A stretch of DNA of 64,000 nt from Phoronis australis. Taxonomy: Eukaryota; Phoronida; Phoronidae. Shown here in pieces: positions 62,501 to 64,000 of the stretch. The first letter of the stretch is position 1, and each line of letters starts with the position of its first letter. The DNA lies in NCBI GenBank assembly GCA_002633005.1, contig NMRA01000034.1, positions 767,766 to 831,765 of the forward strand, given 5' to 3'. Position numbers and translations under genes: made by a program. Below the pieces are notes generated by a model. That model ran no database searches, had not been told where the DNA came from, and was given only the letters and a program-made list of their open reading frames with translations.

Positions 62501-64000
62501 ATGACTTATCACACAAAACACCATCATGGAGGATGACTAGTGATGTGATTGGTTGTCCCAATTCTACGTAGTTTGTATTGGTTAATGAATGCTTGTAACT
62601 CGGGATCAGATAATTAACACATTGTCGCATAGTGTTTGTGGATGCTCTAATTTGACAGCTGATTGACTGGTGGGGTTGTTTTTTTTTTTGGTGTTTTGGT
62701 ATAAAATTGGTGATTTTAAGCACTTGAGATTTTAAGCAAAATTGTGTTAAGACTATTAGGGAAGGTTTTATGCATTTCAGCAAGTATGCTTTTTATAAAT
62801 TTTAAATTCTTAATATTTAACGCCATGCACTTAATTTTCTATCATTTCATGTGTTATAGATCATTTCAATTCATATCAGTTTTATTCTCCATGAAATTTC
62901 AAGACAAATCAGTGTGGTCAAAAGAAATTCCGAAAGGGTGCTCTTTTTGAACATGACATTAAGTTCTACATAAATGGAACTGATATAGTAAAATATAGTT
63001 TTGAATATCTTGTAGTTAACTACTGTTGAAAAACAGTCAACCTTGCATTTTTCAAACTTGAAAGGAATTGATAGTGACAATGCAAATACGGTATACAAAG
63101 CATTAATTTATTTTTAGTGGTGTATTTTGATTGTTTAGTGTTTTGACAAAGGAAAAAGTATTATTCTTTAACTTTAGATAATTCTCTGCCGCTCCAATTT
63201 CTTACAGTAAAGATGACTTGGTCGTTGGTGCTCCGTTTTTCTATGAGAAGAATGTTGGTGGCGCTATCTTTATTTTCATCAATGGGCCAGATGTAAGTTC
63301 AGTGTTTTTTTACTGCCCGTGGGGAATAATAGAATGTACTGAATCAAGAATGCAAATCTTTGTTTTCATTGTATACTTGATTATACATGGTTACTAAAAG
63401 GAGCTTGAAACTGTTTTATTGTATAGTTGGTTAACAAGGTTACCAAAACAAGCTTAGGATGTGTTTTTGTTTTATAGTTGGTTACACATGGTTATTAAAA
63501 CAAGCTCGCAAATCTTTTCATTGTATAGTTGGTTACAGATAGTTACTAAAACTAGCTTGCAAATCTGTTTTCATCGTATAGTTGGTTACAGATGGTTACT
63601 AAACCAAGTTTGCAAATCTTTTTTCAGTGAATAGTTGGTTATAGATGGTTACTAAAACAAGTATGCAAATATTAATTGTATAGTGTTGTATAGTTGGTTG
63701 CAGATGTTTACTAAAAAAAGCTTCGAAATCTTTTTGACTGTTGTGTAGTTGGTTATACATAGTGCCCAATGGTCATGGAAAGACCATTATCATAGGGTAA
63801 CATCTTATGAAAATTTCATCTAAACAAACTCTCCCTTTTCAACTCATATAGCCAGTGTGTGCATTCAAGTATTCTTGACAACTGCTATTACCATATATCA
63901 AGGTCCACCATAGGAAAGAGAAGGCTGTGGAATACTAAGAAACTTGAGTGTAGTTTTACGTTTTTTAGTAATCTTGTTTTTCAGGGCATAACTACAGCCA
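29422..64000 (+). CDS. Integrin alpha subunit, 5' part (nine exons, runs off the window)
   Basis: Integrin alpha chains pair with beta chains as type I membrane receptors for extracellular matrix. Coding exons: 29422-29588, 55552-55688, 56076-56146, 59521-59700, 60460-60610, 60955-61055, 61881-62005, 63208-63292 and 63985-64000 onward. All junctions are GT-AG and in phase, giving 344 residues so far. Residues 1-22 form a signal peptide; the mature chain starts FNLEPRL. Beta-propeller FG-GAP features follow in order: SYFGY (39-43), LLVGAPRA (57-64), QWLGVTV, CAHR (127-130), MGAPGSYNWMG (191-201), VAGAPRA (252-258), and a Ca-binding loop DLNSDGKDD (306-314) followed by LVVGAP. No I domain is inserted between blades 2 and 3. 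The YKC...C spacing and MGAPGSYNW recall alpha4/alpha9 chains, while FNLE and DNQWLGVTV recall laminin-binding alpha3/6/7 (PS1) chains. I therefore leave the subtype open. Thigh, calf and transmembrane parts lie beyond the window. Confidence 0.96.
33701..34117. mobile_element. Foldback element with tandem-unit arms
   Basis: The left arm 33701-33864 and right arm 33953-34117 are reverse complements at roughly 90 percent by eye, with a spacer of about 88 bp. Each arm is itself built from units of about 20-25 bp around AAACACGG joined to GACTCAC-like phrases. Arms made of short tandem units are the hallmark of foldback transposons, such as the TU elements reported from sea urchin. No transposase is present. 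Confidence 0.8.
37294..37757. mobile_element. MITE family 1, copy 1 (right end lost)
   Basis: Begins AGGGCCTTTCATACTAACGT and follows copy 2 (44185-44670) closely to about 37757. It then diverges, so the right terminal repeat is missing. Compared with copy 2 it has an extra ~20 bp at GCAGCGTCAATGCTGCGGT. Internal sub-repeats of the form CAGTATGAACGCTTAACTCC occur several times. Confidence 0.85.
40281..40347. repeat. Tandem duplication, 35-bp unit, two copies
   Basis: TAATCTTACCCAGTGTTACA... at 40281 is repeated at 40316, with the same continuation CAAGCCTGGTAT. The copies are identical over about 32 bp. Confidence 0.9.
44185..44670. mobile_element. MITE family 1, copy 2 (complete)
   Basis: The left end GGACCTTTCATACTAACG and the right end CAATATGAAAGGGCCT are inverted repeats of about 15 bp. 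TGTA occurs immediately outside both ends (44181-44184 and 44671-44674) and may be the target duplication. The interior has repeated AACGCTTAACTCCGGTC-like units. No open reading frame of note. Confidence 0.85.
46434..46517. repeat. Three tandem copies of CTTGTATGTTGCAAAATGATC
   Basis: The phrase starts near 46434, 46469 and 46496, with spacers of different length. It lies immediately upstream of MITE family 2. Confidence 0.85.
46587..47266. mobile_element. MITE family 2, about 680 bp
   Basis: The left end GGCCCTTTCCCACAC and the right end TTTGGGAAAGGCC are inverted repeats. The interior repeats AACTTC and GAAGTT phrases, similar in style to family 1 but distinct in sequence. A fragment of the same family in opposite orientation is at 56357-56520. 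No transposase is seen. Confidence 0.7.
47979..47998. repeat. TTTG microsatellite
   Basis: About five consecutive TTTG units near 47979-47998. Confidence 0.85.
52656..52720 (-). repeat. Repeat end with hammerhead-like core (minus strand)
   Basis: The minus strand reads CCTGATGA (core at 52716-52710), then GTCT-AAA-AGAC able to form a stem, then GAAAC (52697-52693) and GTTGAATTGAAC. The CUGAUGA box, stem II and GAAA box are in hammerhead order, but no convincing stem I pairs with the region after a cleavage site. A related copy with a decayed core is at 55756-55815. Probably the terminus of a Penelope-like or derived short element. Confidence 0.5.
54500..54712. repeat. Three tandem copies of a hairpin-bearing unit
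   Basis: CCGTATCCCTG (54506-54516) and CAGGGATACGG (54525-54535) form an 11-bp perfect stem with loop CCGTAACC. Related units follow near 54606 (CGTACCCCTGCCATAACCCAGGGATA) and 54680 (more degenerate), each followed by CCCATTTTTAGGTCA-like sequence in the first two copies. Spacing is about 100 and 75 bp. Confidence 0.8.
55335..55437. repeat. Tandem duplication, 52-bp unit, two copies
   Basis: AGTAAGCAAATTTCC at 55335 and AGTAAGCAAATTTCAAC at 55387 start two copies, each continuing with GAGGGC(C/T)AGAGAACTGGTTCT. It is near the 3' end of integrin intron 1. Confidence 0.88.
55552..63292 (+). CDS. Integrin alpha exons 2-8 (propeller blades 1 to 5)
   Basis: The exon 2 donor GTGAGT at 55689 leaves in phase 1 and fits only the acceptor CTTCTTGTTTCACCAG at 56075; the upstream CAGGG at 56043 would bring a stop. 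Exon 3 ends at 56146 before GTACGT. Exon 4 (59521-59700) starts MCAHR and carries four of the expected cysteines. Exon 5 holds MGAPGSYNWMG and a linker rich in Ser/Thr/Asp. Exons 6-8 hold two further FG-GAP repeats and one Ca loop split over the exon 7/8 junction. Confidence 0.93.
55756..55815 (-). repeat. Second, decayed copy of the 52656-52720 repeat
   Basis: TCGCTGCACAAACGAAAAAG...GATTCAACATTTCGTCTATT parallels TCGCCGCACAAATAAAAAAG...AATTCAACGTTTCGTCTTTT. The CTGATGA box is lost here. It lies in integrin intron 2. Confidence 0.6.
56357..56520. mobile_element. Fragment of MITE family 2, inverted
   Basis: Starts GGCCTTTCCCAC and contains AACTTCGATGCCATCGGAGTTAT, the reverse complement of ATAACTCCGATGGCATCGAAGTT in the element at 46587-47266. 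It lies in integrin intron 3. Confidence 0.65.
56706..57998 (+). mobile_element. 1.3-kb dispersed repeat, copy 1 (CTCF-like motif array)
   Basis: Begins at a CCCACATATTT-ATGTGGACGCATTATGC head and ends at GTGGGCGCATTTCAATGCTC-TGCGTTGCTCTTGTTATG. The interior is a series of degenerate units of about 120-180 bp, each with a phrase like GTGCCCCCTAGTGGCAATTT (56955-56970, 57087-57100, 57764-57780, 57907-57920) and a phrase like TTTTCATCAAATTTGGTATA. No conserved open reading frame is seen. It fills much of integrin intron 3. Confidence 0.75.
58088..59340 (+). mobile_element. 1.3-kb dispersed repeat, copy 2 (CTCF-like motif array)
   Basis: Same head (CGCCCACATATTTACATGTGG at 58092) and same tail (GGTGCATTTCAACGCTCTGCGTTGCTC near 59308-59335) as copy 1, in the same orientation and 90 bp downstream of it. 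It contains GTGCCCCCTAGTGGCAAT at 58262-58278, CACCACCTAATGGCC near 58406 and a local duplication of GTGCCTCCTAGTGGCAGTTT at 58860-58900. Confidence 0.75.
59701..60459 (+). other. Integrin intron 4, nothing recognised
   Basis: A 759-bp intron from GTAAGT to TTTTTTAG. A frame at 59667-59879 continues from the exon in another phase and is not coding. No clear repeat seen. Confidence 0.7.
61285..61815 (+). mobile_element. Partial copy of the same 1.3-kb repeat
   Basis: Starts GTGCACGCATGTTTACATGTGG and continues through GTCTGCTGCTGTATCTTTAAA and several TTTTATGAAATTTGGCA phrases. The tail is missing, and the CCTAGTGGC motifs are decayed. It ends shortly before integrin exon 7. Confidence 0.65.
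62006..63207 (+). other. Integrin intron 7, nothing recognised
   Basis: A 1.2-kb intron from GTAAGT at 62006 to TTTCTTACAG ending at 63207. A 10-T run lies near 62680. Short frames on both strands have no family features. Confidence 0.7.
63371..63760 (+). repeat. Minisatellite, about 7 copies of a 51-58-bp unit
   Basis: The unit is GTATAGTTGGTTACAGATGG-TTACTAAAACAAGCTTGCAAATCTTTT with variation between copies. ATAGTTGGTTA-like starts recur at about 63425, 63476, 63527, 63579, 63632 and 63691. It sits in integrin intron 8 between exons 8 and 9. Confidence 0.9.

Overview
The window is animal nuclear DNA. It has spliced genes with GT-AG introns, AT-rich non-coding sequence, many short inverted-repeat transposon remnants and a few N positions. 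The proteins are metazoan (a HOP2 homologue, a BLOC-1 subunit, an integrin alpha chain without an inserted I domain, and a C2H2 zinc-finger protein). The repeat content (hammerhead-like Penelope-type ends, foldback elements built from short tandem units, abundant MITEs) suggests a marine invertebrate, possibly a deuterostome such as a hemichordate, echinoderm or lancelet. The species cannot be fixed from the sequence alone.

Layout. (1) 283-10591, minus strand: a complete PSMC3IP/HOP2 gene. Nine short coding exons join in phase into a 213-residue protein. Exon 5 is present twice (3542-3612 and 5071-5141) inside a duplicated ~1.3 kb segment. The duplication has a hammerhead-like repeat at its junction and an N gap in the second copy. 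(2) 13915-16119, plus strand: one large exon coding for a 734-residue multi-C2H2 zinc-finger protein, with an upstream splice acceptor and a downstream AATAAA. (3) 24186-29035, minus strand: a complete four-exon BLOC1S1 gene, 120 residues. (4) 29422 to the window end, plus strand: the first nine coding exons of an integrin alpha subunit (signal peptide and the first ~five beta-propeller blades). Intron 1 is ~26 kb and the gene continues past 64000.

The BLOC1S1 and integrin start codons are head to head, 386 bp apart. The spacer holds an ETS-type CCGGAAGTG and an AP-1-type TGAGTCA. As I recall, human BLOC1S1 and ITGA7 are also head-to-head neighbours on 12q13, so this may be an ancient gene pair with a shared promoter. 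The four genes do not form one pathway: meiotic recombination, a probable transcription factor, lysosome-related organelle/lysosome positioning, and cell adhesion.

Most of the rest is non-coding repeat. It includes MITE families with terminal inverted repeats, long foldbacks at 12175-12610 and 33701-34117, intronic minisatellites, and two near-full copies of a ~1.3 kb element in integrin intron 3 that carry many CTCF-like CCCCCTAGTGGC motifs. I found no rRNA, tRNA, CRISPR or viral gene. Most long open frames outside the four genes look like chance.
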